Source of the DNA: Pseudomonas sp. | GTDB lineage: Bacteria > Pseudomonadota > Gammaproteobacteria > Pseudomonadales > Pseudomonadaceae | Reading direction: 5' to 3' | Assembly (NCBI GenBank): GCA_022448005.1 | Contig: JAKUTK010000014.1 | Span: 38,332 to 102,331, forward strand | Length of the DNA stretch: 64,000 nt | Part shown: piece after piece, positions 48,451 through 58,417 of the stretch | Numbering within the stretch: the first letter of the stretch is position 1 | Layout: every line of letters begins with the position of its first letter | Notes under the pieces: generated by a model | Database searches by the model: none | What the model was told of the DNA's origin: nothing | Seen by the model: the letters and a program-made list of their open reading frames with translations, nothing else | Position numbers and translations under genes: made by a program

Positions 48451-49836
48451 TTAGTCGCCAAGTCGCCAGGTTGTGCCGCCCTTCCCGTCTTCGAGAACGA
48501 CACCCATGTCGGTCAGTTGGTCGCGAATCCGGTCTGACTCCGCCCAGTTCTTATCGGCGCGAGCCTGGAGGCGCGCGGCAATCAGCGCTTCTACCTCAGC
48601 GGCATCCACCTTGCCTTCAGCGCCCGCTTGCAGGAAAGCGTTTGGATCCATCTGCAATATACCGAGCACGTTGGCGAGCTCTTTGAGTTGGGCCGCAAGG
48701 CCAGCCGCAGCCTGCAAATCCGTATCGCGCAGACGGTTGATCTCGCGAGCCATCTCGAACAGTACCGCGCAGGCTTCGGGAGAGTTGAAGTCGTCATCCA
48801 TTGCCTCGCCAAAGCGAGCCGCGAAGGTATCGCCACCCTGCGCCATTGCCTCAGGCAGGCCTCTGAGGGCGGTGTAAAACCGCTCCAGGGCGCCCTTGGC
48901 TTCCTTCAAACTGTCTTCGGAGTAATTGATCGGGCTGCGATAGTGGCTTGAGACAAGCAGGTAGCGAACCACTTCCGGCTGGTACTTCTCTAGCACTTCT
49001 CGGATGGTGAAGAAGTTGCCTAACGACTTCGACATCTTCTCGCCGTCGACACGGACGGCACCGGCATGCATCCAGGTATTGGCGTACTGCTTGCCAGTTG
49101 CGGCTTCACTCTGGGCGATCTCGTTCTCGTGATGCGGAAATACCAGGTCAGGCCCACCGCCATGAATATCAAAAGTGTCGCCCAGGCAGCAGGTGGACAT
49201 GACGGAGCATTCGATGTGCCAGCCCGGACGGCCTGCGCCCCAAGGCGAACCCCAACTCGGTTCGCCCGGCTTGGCGGCCTTCCAGAGCACGAAATCCAAC
49301 GGATCTTCCTTAGCTTCGTCGACTTCGATACGCGCGCCGATCTTGAGGTCTTCGATCTTGCGCCGCGACAACTTGCCGTAGCCGGCAAACTTGCCAACCC
49401 GGTAGTACACGTCGCCATTGCCCGGTGCGTAGGCAAACCCCTTGTCGATCAGCGTCTGGATCATGCCGTGCATGCCAGCGATGTGGTCGGTAGCCCGAGG
49501 TTCGATGTCTGGACGCAGCACGTTGAGCCGTGCCTCGTCGTCATGCATGGCCGCGATCATGCGGCCTGTCAGCGTCTCGAAGGTTTCGTCATTCTCCTGA
49601 GCTCGGCGAATGATCTTGTCGTCGATGTCGGTAATGTTGCGCACATAGGTCAAGTCGTACCCGCTCTGACGCAGCCAGCGCGAGATGACGTCAAACGCCA
49701 CCATGACCCGTGCATGACCGATATGGCAGAAGTCATAGACAGTCATGCCGCAGACGTACATACGCACCTGGTTTCCGCTCAATGGCTCGAGCGGTTCCTT
49801 GGTTTTACTCAGCGTGTTGTAGATCGCCAGCGCCAT
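48451..49836 (-). CDS. cysS: cysteinyl-tRNA synthetase
   Basis: A 461-residue class Ia synthetase. HIGH is seen as CHIGHAR (about residue 37), KMSKS as EKMSKSLGN (about 266), and the zinc ligands Cys in [10 protein letters not shown] and WHIECSVMS with [10 protein letters not shown]. Operon with glnS: the glnS stop and cysS start overlap by one base (TAATG). The C-terminal anticodon domain ends near the stop. Confidence 0.98.
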   Translation of the reverse strand: MALAIYNTLSKTKEPLEPLSGNQVRMYVCGMTVYDFCHIGHARVMVAFDVISRWLRQSGYDLTYVRNITDIDDKIIRRAQENDETFETLTGRMIAAMHDDEARLNVLRPDIEPRATDHIAGMHGMIQTLIDKGFAYAPGNGDVYYRVGKFAGYGKLSRRKIEDLKIGARIEVDEAKEDPLDFVLWKAAKPGEPSWGSPWGAGRPGWHIECSVMSTCCLGDTFDIHGGGPDLVFPHHENEIAQSEAATGKQYANTWMHAGAVRVDGEKMSKSLGNFFTIREVLEKYQPEVVRYLLVSSHYRSPINYSEDSLKEAKGALERFYTALRGLPEAMAQGGDTFAARFGEAMDDDFNSPEACAVLFEMAREINRLRDTDLQAAAGLAAQLKELANVLGILQMDPNAFLQAGAEGKVDAAEVEALIAARLQARADKNWAESDRIRDQLTDMGVVLEDGKGGTTWRLGD

Positions 49837-51506
49837 TACTGGCCTCCCCAGGAATCACGCAGCGTTACGGTACGGTTGAATACCATCGCGTCCGGCCGGC
49901 TGTCCTTGCGGTCAACGCAGAAGTAGCCTTCACGCTCGAACTGGAAGCGTTCCTCAGCCTCGGCAGAGGCCAGCGATGGCTCGGCGCGGCAGCCTTTCAG
50001 CACCACTAGCGAATCCGGGTTGATGTTATCCAGGAAGCTGCCGCCGTCTTCATCCTTCTCGGGGTTGGCCGAGCGGAACAAACGATCGTACAAACGCACT
50101 TCGCACTCGACGCTCTCAGCAGCCGGCACCCAGTGAATGACGCCTTTGACCTTTCGGCCCTCGGGGTTCTTGCCCAGCGTGTTCTCGTCGTAGGTGCAGC
50201 GCAGTTCGATGATATTGCCCTGCTCGTCCTTGACCGCTTCATCGGCACGGATCACATAGCTGCCACGCAGACGCACTTCCCCGCCCGGAATGAGCCGTTT
50301 GAACCCGGCCGGCGGCACCTCTTCGAAATCGGTGGTGTCAATGTAGATTTCCCGCGAGAAAGGCAGCTGGCGTATGCCCATGTCGTGCTTTGGATGGCGC
50401 GGCAGCTCCAGATTCTCAGTCTGACCTTCTGGATAATTGGTGATGACGACCTTCAACGGCTTGAGTACGCACATGGCCCGTGGCGCGTTGGCGTCCAGAT
50501 CTTCACGAATCGCAAATTCGAGCATACCGATATCGACCACGCCGCCCGCGCGGTTCACGCCGATCATGTCGCAGAAGGTACGAATCGACGCTGGGGTATA
50601 ACCGCGTCGACGATAGCCTGTGAGCGTCGACATGCGCGGATCGTCCCAGCCGCTGACGTGCCTTTCATCAACCAGCTGCTTGAGCTTGCGTTTGCTGGTG
50701 ATGGTGTAGTTCAGATTCAGACGTGCAAATTCATACTGACGCGGACGCGCCGGAACCGGGAGGTTCTCCAGAAACCACTCGTAGAGCGGGCGATGATCTT
50801 CAAACTCGAGGGTGCAGACCGAGTGAGTGACGCCTTCGATGGCATCCGACTGGCCATGGGTGAAGTCGTAGCTCGGGTAGATGCACCAGTCATTCCCAGT
50901 CTGGTGGTGATGGGCATGGCGGATCCGGTAGAGGATCGGATCGCGCAGATTCATGTTCGGCGAGGCCATGTCGATCTTGGCGCGCAGCGCCTTGGCGCCG
51001 TCAGCAAACTCTCCAGCCTTCATCCGCGCGAACAGATCCAGATTCTCTTCCGCCGAGCGATCGCGGAACGGGCTGTTCTTGCCCAGTTCGGTCAGGCTGC
51101 CTCGGTACTCTCGGGCTTGCTCTGGCGTCAGGTCGCAAACGTAGGCCTTACCCGCCTTGATCAGCTCGACAGCCCAATCATGCAGCTGGCCGAAGTAGTT
51201 CGAAGCGTAGCGCTCTTCACCTGCCCACTGAAAACCCAGCCACTGAACATCGCTCTTGATCGCATCGATGTATTCCTGATCTTCTTTCGCCGGGTTGGTG
51301 TCATCGAAACGGAGATTGCACTCGCCACCAAACTCCTTCGCCAGACCGAAGTTCAGGCAGATCGACTTGGCATGGCCGATATGCAGGTAGCCATTGGGCT
51401 CTGGCGGGAAGCGGGTGATGATCTTGGCATGCTTACCCGATTCCAGGTCGGCCTGGACGATCGGGCGGAGAAAATTGGTGGCTGCGGTAGTCTCAGGCTT
51501 GCTCAT
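49836..51506 (-). CDS. glnS: glutaminyl-tRNA synthetase
   Basis: A 556-residue class Ib synthetase charging tRNA-Gln. HIGH-type motif [14 protein letters not shown] (about residue 35), KMSKS variant TSKRKLKQL (about 265), and [19 protein letters not shown]. The C-terminal beta-barrels bind the anticodon. Precedes cysS and shares its transcript, as in PAO1. Confidence 0.98.
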   Translation of the reverse strand: MSKPETTAATNFLRPIVQADLESGKHAKIITRFPPEPNGYLHIGHAKSICLNFGLAKEFGGECNLRFDDTNPAKEDQEYIDAIKSDVQWLGFQWAGEERYASNYFGQLHDWAVELIKAGKAYVCDLTPEQAREYRGSLTELGKNSPFRDRSAEENLDLFARMKAGEFADGAKALRAKIDMASPNMNLRDPILYRIRHAHHHQTGNDWCIYPSYDFTHGQSDAIEGVTHSVCTLEFEDHRPLYEWFLENLPVPARPRQYEFARLNLNYTITSKRKLKQLVDERHVSGWDDPRMSTLTGYRRRGYTPASIRTFCDMIGVNRAGGVVDIGMLEFAIREDLDANAPRAMCVLKPLKVVITNYPEGQTENLELPRHPKHDMGIRQLPFSREIYIDTTDFEEVPPAGFKRLIPGGEVRLRGSYVIRADEAVKDEQGNIIELRCTYDENTLGKNPEGRKVKGVIHWVPAAESVECEVRLYDRLFRSANPEKDEDGGSFLDNINPDSLVVLKGCRAEPSLASAEAEERFQFEREGYFCVDRKDSRPDAMVFNRTVTLRDSWGGQ

Positions 51507-51691
51507 GGTGTCCTTAACGATCTGCGAGTGTGCGGCTCAGGGTAGGCCCGCCAAATCAAAGCGCCTATCATAGCGGACCCGTCAACCCCCTGACAGAGCA
51601 AAGCGCCTGCCGTGCAGCGCCCTTCAGCCGCAGCGCTCACTAATTGTCGGCACGACGCGACCTTCCCTCTTCTTCATTAGGACGACTTTCA

Positions 51692-52186
51692 ATGATCAAG
51701 CTTCATACCAATCACGGTGTTATCACCGTCAAACTCTTTGAAGACAAGGCCCCCGAGACAACCGCCAATTTCAAGGAATACGTCAAGAGCGGCCATTACG
51801 ACGGCACCATTTTCCATCGCGTGATCAGCAATTTCATGATTCAGGGCGGTGGTTTCGAAACCGGCATGAAGCAGAAAGCGACCCGTGCCCAGATCAAGAA
51901 CGAAGCCAACAACGGCCTTTCAAACAAGACGGGCACGCTGGCCATGGCACGCACGATGGAGCCGCACTCTGCGTCCGCCCAGTTCTTTATCAACGTCAAG
52001 GACAACGATTTCCTCGACCACACCGCGCCGACCGTTCAGGGCTGGGGTTACGCGGTATTTGGTGAAGTGGTCGAAGGCATGGACGTGGTCGAAAAACTCA
52101 AAGGCGTGCCCACCACCATGAAGTCCGGCCATCAGGACGTTCCGGTGGAAGACGTAGTGATCGAGAAAGCCGAGATCGTCGAGTAA
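51692..52186 (+). CDS. ppiB: peptidyl-prolyl cis-trans isomerase B (cyclophilin)
   Basis: A 164-residue cytoplasmic cyclophilin; catalytic Arg in [14 protein letters not shown], and [13 protein letters not shown]. Start ATG 51692, with AGGA 10 bases upstream; the earlier in-frame start adds 16 unconserved residues. The stop is 6 bp from the lpxH start, so the two form an operon. Confidence 0.97.
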   Translation: MIKLHTNHGVITVKLFEDKAPETTANFKEYVKSGHYDGTIFHRVISNFMIQGGGFETGMKQKATRAQIKNEANNGLSNKTGTLAMARTMEPHSASAQFFINVKDNDFLDHTAPTVQGWGYAVFGEVVEGMDVVEKLKGVPTTMKSGHQDVPVEDVVIEKAEIVE

Positions 52187-52192
52187 CTTGCG

Positions 52193-52915
52193 TTGATCCT
52201 GTTGATCTCAGATCTGCACCTCGAAGAAAAGCGCCCGGATATCACCCGGGCGTTTCTTCGTTTCCTGGAGACACGTGCAGCCCAGGCCGAGGCGCTCTAT
52301 ATCCTTGGCGACTTTTTTGAGGTCTGGGTCGGCGATGACGGCATGTCGCCGTTCCAGCATGAGATAGCCCGAGCGCTGAATGCGCTGAGTCAGGGTGGGA
52401 CGCGTGTCTACCTGATGCACGGCAACCGCGACTTCATGATCGGTAAGGCGTTCTGTCGCGAGGCCGGCTGCGCACTGCTGGCCGATCCGCATATTGCCCA
52501 GATTGGTAACGAGCGGGTACTGCTGACCCATGGTGACAGTCTATGCACGCGTGACGAAGGCTATATGCGCTTACGGCGCTGGCTGCGCAATCCGGTCAGC
52601 CTATTCATCCTGCATAATCTTTCCCTCGCCAAGCGTCAAAAGCTGGCGCAGAAACTGCGTTCAAGCAGCAAGGAAGAGACTCGCATGAAGGCCAGCGACA
52701 TCGTCGATGTGACGCCAGACGAAGTCATAAGGATCATGCAGCGTCACAAAGTCCGCACATTGATCCATGGCCACACCCACCGACCAGCAACCCATTCGAT
52801 GCAGATCGACGGTCGAGCCGCCACTCGCATCGTGTTGGGTGACTGGGATCATCAGGGCTGGGCGTTGCAGGTCGACGAGGCAGGCCTTCACCAAGCGCCA
52901 TTCGCCCTGACCTGA
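52193..52915 (+). CDS. lpxH: UDP-2,3-diacylglucosamine diphosphatase (lipid A biosynthesis)
   Basis: A 240-residue calcineurin-like phosphoesterase that hydrolyses UDP-diacylglucosamine to lipid X. Metal ligands: [26 protein letters not shown] and IHGHTHRP. Start is a TTG at 52193 (MILLISDLH), the only candidate that keeps the conserved start; ribosome site is weak, so it may be coupled to ppiB. It converges with miaE, 6 bp away. Confidence 0.95.
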   Translation: MILLISDLHLEEKRPDITRAFLRFLETRAAQAEALYILGDFFEVWVGDDGMSPFQHEIARALNALSQGGTRVYLMHGNRDFMIGKAFCREAGCALLADPHIAQIGNERVLLTHGDSLCTRDEGYMRLRRWLRNPVSLFILHNLSLAKRQKLAQKLRSSSKEETRMKASDIVDVTPDEVIRIMQRHKVRTLIHGHTHRPATHSMQIDGRAATRIVLGDWDHQGWALQVDEAGLHQAPFALT

Positions 52916-52920
52916 GCCGT

Positions 52921-53526
52921 TCAGGCGGCGCTCGGTATGCCGCTGTGGAAGCGGAACTCGGAGTCAGGGCTTTCGATCAGTTCGCGCTCACGTTCACGAA
53001 CGCGAACGATGGTTGCATCGATGTCCGCCGCCTCTCCATAGAGGTAGGCCAGCTTCAGGTAATCCTGAAAGTGCCTCGCTTCGGACTTTAGCAGCCCGTG
53101 GTAAAACCGCCCGAGCTCGTCGTCGAGGTGTGGCACCAGCATCGCAAAACGCTCACAAGAGCGAGCTTCGATGAATGCGCCAATCACCAGCGTATCGGTA
53201 AGTCGGTAGGGCTCGTGGTTGCGTACCAACTCGCGCAAACCGGCGGCATAGCGGGACGAGCCAATATTGCGCAAACCGATTTCGCGCTTGCGGATGATCG
53301 AGAGCACCTGCTCGAAATGCCGCAATTCTTCTCTGGCCAAACGCGACATTTTGTTCTGCAAGTCGGGCTTATCGACGTAGCGAAACATCAACTGGAAAGC
53401 CGCGCCCGCAGCCTTCTTCTCGCAGTTGCCATGATCGATCAGCATCACGTCCTGGTTCTGCAGCGCAACGTCGACCCACGCCGATGGTGTCGCACAGCCA
53501 AGGAATTCATTCAGTTCAGGGAGCAT
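52921..53526 (-). CDS. miaE: tRNA 2-methylthio-N6-isopentenyl adenosine hydroxylase
   Basis: A 201-residue non-heme diiron enzyme that hydroxylates ms2i6A37. The diiron ligands are seen in the helix motifs GNCEKKAAG, REELRHFEQ, ARSCERF and SEARHFQDY. Stand-alone, convergent with lpxH; its 5' end faces the uspL promoter region. Confidence 0.93.
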   Translation of the reverse strand: MLPELNEFLGCATPSAWVDVALQNQDVMLIDHGNCEKKAAGAAFQLMFRYVDKPDLQNKMSRLAREELRHFEQVLSIIRKREIGLRNIGSSRYAAGLRELVRNHEPYRLTDTLVIGAFIEARSCERFAMLVPHLDDELGRFYHGLLKSEARHFQDYLKLAYLYGEAADIDATIVRVRERERELIESPDSEFRFHSGIPSAA

Positions 53527-53626
53527 GAGGTCTTGGTATTCATGAAGGAAATGAAAGCGGCAAGCCGCATGGAGTCGTTCGCCCGCCGCGCATTATACGA
53601 GCCCGGCAATCAACGACCAGGCCTGC

Positions 53627-53668
53627 TTGATATGGATCAGTGGCTGTCGTGCAACCCTTGTCTATAGT
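53627..53668 (+). promoter_or_regulatory. Anr/FNR-type class II promoter of the uspL gene
   Basis: TTGAT-ATGG-ATCAG (53627-53640) matches the Anr/FNR box TTGAT-N4-ATCAA at 9 of 10 positions. TATAGT (53663-53668) fits a -10. With a start near 53675, the box is centred at about -41.5, the class II position. An oxygen-limitation response is therefore likely. Confidence 0.8.
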
Positions 53669-53700
53669 GAAACCGTCCGATCACCCAAACGGAGCCGATC

Positions 53701-54564
53701 ATGCAAGCCATACGCTGCATCCTCGTGGTAATTGACCCGAAACTTTCCGAAAACCTGGCGTTGAAAAGAGCGCGTCTGATTTCCAGCGTCAGCCAGTCCC
53801 GGTTGCACTTGCTGATCTGCGACGCCAAACAGGACCACAGCAACTACCTTGAGCGCTTGCGTCAAGAGCTTGAAGACCAGGGCCACGCCGTCACGGCACG
53901 CCAGGCCTGGCACGAGAACCTTCACCAGACCATCATCAGTGTTCAGCAAGCCGAAGGCTGTGGCCTGGTGATCAAACAGCATATTGCCGACAACCCATTG
54001 AAACGCGCCCTGCTGACGCCTGACGACTGGAAGCTCTTGCGCTATTGCCCCTGCCCGGTGCTGATGGTCAAAACCGAAGCGCCGTGGACGGGTGGCAACA
54101 TTCTCGCCGCAGTAGATGTTGGCAATGCCGACATTGAGCATCGGACACTACACGCCAGCATCATCAACTATGGCTACCAGATTGCCTCGCTCGCCGAGGG
54201 CACATTGCATGTGATCAGCGCTCATCCGTCGGCGATGCTGTCCTCCGCTGATCCCGCGTTTCAGCTTAAGGAAACGATCGAAGCCCGTTACCGCAACGCT
54301 TGCCGGGAATTTCAGACCGAATTCGACATCCCTGACGGTCAGCTGCACATCGAGGAAGGGCCCGCGGATGCCCTGATCCCTCGCGTATGCCACCAGCTTC
54401 AGGCTGCCGTAACGGTCATCGGTACTGTCGCCCGAACGGGATTCTCTGGAGCCCTGATGGGCAACACCGCGGAGGTAGTACTCGACACACTGGAAAGTGA
54501 TGTCCTGGTGCTCAAGCCAGAAGACATCATCGACCACCTTGAAGAGCTCGTGGCCCGCCGCTAG
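53701..54564 (+). CDS. uspL: tandem universal stress protein (UspL/UspE-like)
   Basis: A 287-residue protein with two Usp domains (about 4-135 and 140-278); the second ends GTVARTGFSGALMGNTAEVVLDTLESDVLVLKP, with the nucleotide-binding G-x2-G-x9-G pattern. It lies next to a DUF1289 gene and acnB, like PAO1 PA1789 (uspL), one of the Anr-induced Usp genes used in anaerobic survival. The name rests on that synteny from memory and on the Anr promoter upstream. Confidence 0.88.
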   Translation: MQAIRCILVVIDPKLSENLALKRARLISSVSQSRLHLLICDAKQDHSNYLERLRQELEDQGHAVTARQAWHENLHQTIISVQQAEGCGLVIKQHIADNPLKRALLTPDDWKLLRYCPCPVLMVKTEAPWTGGNILAAVDVGNADIEHRTLHASIINYGYQIASLAEGTLHVISAHPSAMLSSADPAFQLKETIEARYRNACREFQTEFDIPDGQLHIEEGPADALIPRVCHQLQAAVTVIGTVARTGFSGALMGNTAEVVLDTLESDVLVLKPEDIIDHLEELVARR

Positions 54565-54611
54565 GGTCATCGGCCGAGGTTGGGCACCACCCTCCTCGGC
54601 TATACCGCGCC

Positions 54612-55079
54612 CTAGCGCGCCATGTCCTGCAGAAACCGGGGGGCAATGTAACGCTGGTAGTGGGCTTCAGACAGGAGGAAGAACTCCCGATCGATCGCAT
54701 CACGGAGTTCAGGCAAGGACCAATCGCGAAACTCCGGCAGTAGCACGACGCCGTAGGCTTCGAGCTGCTGAATGACCCTCGCGCCCCGTGCGATCAATTG
54801 ATACGCCCAACAGTAGGCCGACTGGTCTGCAACGAAGCGAATCTGTCGGCTTTCCAGCTGAGAACGCAACAGCGTCGCATCGAAAACTTCCAGCTTGGCC
54901 GCCATCACCTGCGCAAGCAGTACCTCCAGGCGCTGCCAGACCGAGCGTTTGACTTCTTCGCTGTAGCCATTCCAGTTCACCACTTCATGATGAAACCGTT
55001 TGCATCCGCGGCAGACGAGATCGCCATAAACAGTGGAGCAAAGGCCGACGCAAGGTGTTTTGATTCGCTGATTGGACAT
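54612..55079 (-). CDS. DUF1289 domain protein
   Basis: A 155-residue protein with the DUF1289 Cys motif TPCVGLCSTVYGDLVCRGCKRF at its start (about residues 8-29), which may bind metal; the rest is alpha-helical with no known activity. Function unknown. The same position holds a hypothetical gene (PA1788) in PAO1. It faces away from acnB. Confidence 0.9.
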   Translation of the reverse strand: MSNQRIKTPCVGLCSTVYGDLVCRGCKRFHHEVVNWNGYSEEVKRSVWQRLEVLLAQVMAAKLEVFDATLLRSQLESRQIRFVADQSAYCWAYQLIARGARVIQQLEAYGVVLLPEFRDWSLPELRDAIDREFFLLSEAHYQRYIAPRFLQDMAR

Positions 55080-55255
55080 GGCGGGCGATGGATCGATGAA
55101 CAGCGCCGCATCTTAGACTTTTGTCCAAGCCGGGTCACTGACCAATCCAAGGCACACCTTCAAAAGAGGCCCTGCAGCCCACGGATCACGGGCCTCAGCC
55201 GAAACAGCCAGCGACCTCCTATCAGCCCCGCCACGGCCGCGCCTTGGCGTTTCAC

Positions 55256-55284
55256 TTAACTTTGCGGGCCCGTTCCAGTAGAAT
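55256..55284 (+). promoter_or_regulatory. candidate sigma-70 promoter of acnB
   Basis: TTAACT (55256-55261), a 17-base spacer and TAGAAT (55279-55284). Start predicted near 55291, giving a 190-nt leader. The -10 sits inside an inverted repeat GCGGGCC (55264-55270)/GGCCCGC (55286-55292), which could bind a regulator. The rest of 55080-55255 shows no gene. Confidence 0.55.
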
Positions 55285-55316
55285 CGGCCCGCCGTTTTAG
55301 GCGCCACAATCCGCAA

Positions 55317-55432
55317 GAAGCTGTTTTCAAAGCGTCACGAGCACAGTTAACCGGCTACTCCGCCGGGTGCGCAGATCCCTCTCACCTGCGCGCCCGGCTC
55401 TCAACCCGGCGTAAAACTTTGAAAACAGCTTC
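55317..55432 (+). ncRNA. 116-nt structured leader of acnB
   Basis: A perfect 16-bp inverted repeat, GAAGCTGTTTTCAAAG (55317-55332) and CTTTGAAAACAGCTTC (55417-55432), encloses a 13-bp hairpin (55362-55374 with 55386-55398, one U-G pair) whose loop is AUCCCUCUCAC. An alternative pairing, CGCCGGGT (55361-55368) with ACCCGGCG (55404-55411), uses the same bases and excludes that hairpin. The loop CCCUC can pair with the GAGGG of the acnB ribosome site. I know of no named RNA family for it; it could be a riboswitch, a protein-binding leader or an sRNA. Confidence 0.65.
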
Positions 55433-55483
55433 CGGATGCGCGTCCCGAGACACCCATGGGACCAATGATGAGGGTATAAAACT

Positions 55484-58093
55484 GTGCTTGAAGCCTATCG
55501 CAAACACGTAGAAGAGCGTGCCGCTCAGGGCGTCGTGCCCCAGCCGCTGAACGCCGAGCAGACCGCGGGCCTGGTCGAACTCTTGAAAAACCCGCCTGCC
55601 GGCGAAGAACAATTTCTCCTTGATCTGATCACCAACCGCGTTCCTGCGGGCGTGGACGAAGCCGCCTACGTCAAGGCTGGCTTCCTTGCCGCCATCGCCA
55701 AAGGCGAAGCTACCTCCCCGCTGATCAGCAAGCAGCACGCCGTTGAGTTGCTAGGCACCATGCAGGGCGGTTACAACATCGTCACGCTGGTAGACCTGCT
55801 CGATGACGCCGAACTCTCCGACACCACCGCAGCGCAACTCAAGCACACCCTGCTGATGTTCGATGCTTTCCACGATGTCGCTGAAAAAGCCAAAGCTGGC
55901 AATGTCAACGCCAAAGCTGTTCTGCAGTCCTGGGCTGAAGGCGAGTGGTTCAAGAACCGCGCACCTGTTGCCGATAAGGTCACCCTGACCGTATTCAAGG
56001 TCACTGGTGAAACCAACACCGACGACCTGTCCCCAGCACCAGATGCCTGGTCGCGCCCGGACATCCCGCTACACGCACTTGCGATGCTGAAGATGGCTCG
56101 CGACGGCATCAACCCCGACGTACCTGGTTCGGTTGGTCCGCTCAAGCAAATGGAAGAACTGGCCACCAAAGGTTTCCCGGTCGCCTATGTGGGCGACGTG
56201 GTCGGCACCGGCTCTTCGCGTAAGTCCGCTACTAACTCGGTACTGTGGTTCTTTGGCGACGACATCCCGAATGTGCCGAACAAGCGTGCCGGTGGCTTCT
56301 GCTTCGGCACCAAGATCGCACCGATTTTCTACAACACCATGGAAGACGCCGGCGCACTGCCGATCGAGTTCGATTGCTCCGATCTGGCGATGGGCGACGT
56401 GATCGACGTTTACCCGTACAAGGGCGAAGTCCGTCGCCATGGTAGCGATGAACTGGTCACTACCTTCCAGCTGAAGACCGACGTCCTGCTCGACGAAGTA
56501 CGCGCTGGCGGCCGTATTCCGCTGATCATCGGTCGCGGTCTGACCGAGAAAGCACGCGCCGAACTTGGCATGGGTCCGACTGACCTGTTCAAGAAGCCGG
56601 AAGCGCCGGCAGAAAGCAACAAGGGCTTCACGCTCGCCCAGAAGATGGTCGGTCGCGCCTGCGGTCTGCCGGAAGGCAAAGGCGTCCGTCCGGGCACCTA
56701 TTGCGAACCGAAGATGACCACCGTCGGCTCCCAGGACACCACTGGCCCGATGACTCGCGACGAGCTGAAGGACCTGGCTTGCCTTGGCTTCTCTGCCGAC
56801 CTGGTGATGCAGTCCTTCTGCCACACCGCGGCTTATCCGAAGCCGATCGATGTAACCACTCATCACACCCTGCCGGACTTCATCATGACCCGCGGCGGTG
56901 TTTCCCTGCGTCCGGGCGACGGCATCATCCACAGCTGGCTGAACCGCATGCTGCTGCCGGATACTGTCGGTACTGGCGGTGACTCGCATACCCGTTTCCC
57001 GATGGGGATCTCCTTCCCGGCCGGTTCCGGTCTGGTCGCCTTTGCCGCAGCCACCGGAGTCATGCCGCTGGACATGCCGGAGTCGGTACTGGTTCGCTTC
57101 AAGGGCAAGATGCAGCCCGGCATCACCCTGCGCGACCTGGTTCATGCGATTCCGTATTACGCGATTCAGAAAGGTCTGCTGACCGTAGAGAAGAAAGGCA
57201 AGAAGAATATCTTCTCCGGCCGCATTCTCGAGATCGAAGGCCTCAACGAGCTGACCGTAGAACAGGCGTTCGAGCTGTCTGACGCCTCGGCAGAGCGCTC
57301 GGCTGCCGGCTGCACCATCAAGCTGCCGGAAGCGGCGATTGCCGAATACCTGCAGTCGAACATCACCCTGCTGCGCTGGATGATCAGCGAAGGCTACGGC
57401 GATGCTCGTACTCTGGAGCGTCGCGCAAAGGCCATGGAAGCCTGGCTGGCCCAGCCGGAGCTGCTGGCTGCCGATGCGGATGCCGAATACGCCGAGATCA
57501 TCGAGATCGACCTGTCCGAAGTCACTGAGCCTGTGCTCTGTGCACCGAATGACCCGGACGACGCTCGCCTGCTCTCGACCGTCCAAGGCGAGAAAATCGA
57601 CGAAGTGTTCATCGGTTCATGCATGACCAACATTGGTCACTTCCGCGCCGCCGGCAAGCTGCTGGACAAGGTCGAAGGTGCTCTACCGACACGCCTGTGG
57701 CTGTCGCCTCCGACCAAGATGGACCAGCATCAGCTGACTGAGGAAGGTTATTACGGCATCTACGGCCGTGCCGGTGCGCGACTGGAAATGCCGGGCTGCT
57801 CGCTGTGCATGGGTAACCAGGCACGTGTTGAAACCGGCTCGACAGTCGTCTCCACCTCGACTCGTAACTTCCCCAACCGCCTCGGTGACGCGACCAACGT
57901 GTACCTGGCTTCTGCCGAACTGGCAGCTGTTGCTTCGATTCTTGGCCGTCTGCCGACTGTCGAGGAGTACATGGTCTACGCTGCTCAGATCGACACCATG
58001 GCGGCTGACGTTTACCGCTACCTGAGCTTCGATCAGATTGCCGAATTCCGCGAGTCTGCGGCAAAGGCAAAGATCGACGTGGTTGCCGTTTGA
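55484..58093 (+). CDS. acnB: aconitate hydratase B
   Basis: AcnB, 869 residues, isomerises citrate to isocitrate in the TCA cycle, with a 4Fe-4S cluster. Cluster Cys: GSCMTNIGH and CSLCMGNQ; other landmarks [13 protein letters not shown] and [10 protein letters not shown]-terminal HEAT-like domain (about 1-160) is typical of AcnB and lets the apo-protein bind mRNA. Start is GTG at 55484, giving MLEAYRKHV as in PAO1; GAGGG lies about 12 bases upstream. Confidence 0.98.
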   Translation: MLEAYRKHVEERAAQGVVPQPLNAEQTAGLVELLKNPPAGEEQFLLDLITNRVPAGVDEAAYVKAGFLAAIAKGEATSPLISKQHAVELLGTMQGGYNIVTLVDLLDDAELSDTTAAQLKHTLLMFDAFHDVAEKAKAGNVNAKAVLQSWAEGEWFKNRAPVADKVTLTVFKVTGETNTDDLSPAPDAWSRPDIPLHALAMLKMARDGINPDVPGSVGPLKQMEELATKGFPVAYVGDVVGTGSSRKSATNSVLWFFGDDIPNVPNKRAGGFCFGTKIAPIFYNTMEDAGALPIEFDCSDLAMGDVIDVYPYKGEVRRHGSDELVTTFQLKTDVLLDEVRAGGRIPLIIGRGLTEKARAELGMGPTDLFKKPEAPAESNKGFTLAQKMVGRACGLPEGKGVRPGTYCEPKMTTVGSQDTTGPMTRDELKDLACLGFSADLVMQSFCHTAAYPKPIDVTTHHTLPDFIMTRGGVSLRPGDGIIHSWLNRMLLPDTVGTGGDSHTRFPMGISFPAGSGLVAFAAATGVMPLDMPESVLVRFKGKMQPGITLRDLVHAIPYYAIQKGLLTVEKKGKKNIFSGRILEIEGLNELTVEQAFELSDASAERSAAGCTIKLPEAAIAEYLQSNITLLRWMISEGYGDARTLERRAKAMEAWLAQPELLAADADAEYAEIIEIDLSEVTEPVLCAPNDPDDARLLSTVQGEKIDEVFIGSCMTNIGHFRAAGKLLDKVEGALPTRLWLSPPTKMDQHQLTEEGYYGIYGRAGARLEMPGCSLCMGNQARVETGSTVVSTSTRNFPNRLGDATNVYLASAELAAVASILGRLPTVEEYMVYAAQIDTMAADVYRYLSFDQIAEFRESAAKAKIDVVAV

Positions 58094-58417
58094 CGCTCGA
58101 GTGACAACGCTCAGATCGCAGGCTGTCTAGAACAGCCTGACGACGAAGCGGTAGATGAGTGAGCGCCCCGACTGGTTCGGGGCGTTTGCTTTTGTGGACC
58201 TCATACAACTGCCGGCGCAGCTATGCGACAATAGCGGCACTGTCTGGCATGAACCCCTACCTTTATCCCAACAGCTCGGCCTTGCGCACGAATGCTGCTG
58301 CTAACGTACGCCCGCCGGATCAACGCTGAGGGGGCTTTGGGCGAACGAGCAATGACGTTCGCCCCAAACATGCACAAGCCTATATCTAACACTCTGAAAC
58401 CCGCGAGATAGAGCTTC
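58094..58417. other. acnB-ybiT intergenic region: terminator, candidate leader ORF and hairpin
   Basis: 324 bases. It holds the acnB terminator, then a 26-codon ORF (58249-58329, MNPYLYPNSSALRTNAA...) without a strong ribosome site, then the hairpin GGGCGAACG/CGTTCGCCC (58339-58347 and 58356-58364, extended by TTT/AAA with one bulged C), 50 bases before ybiT. The arrangement resembles leader-peptide attenuation of some ABC-F genes, but this is inference; the ORF may be chance. Confidence 0.4.
58164..58193 (+). terminator. terminator after acnB
   Basis: CGCCCCGA (58164-58171), loop CTGGT, TCGGGGCG (58177-58184), then TTTGCTTTT. Perfect 8-bp stem with a T-rich tail, 70 bp past acnB. Confidence 0.9.

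Noticed and set aside
55317..55432. The inverted repeat as a MITE or integron attC site
   Set aside because: No flanking target duplication was seen, no integrase or cassette is near, and the repeat lies within a leader directly ahead of acnB.
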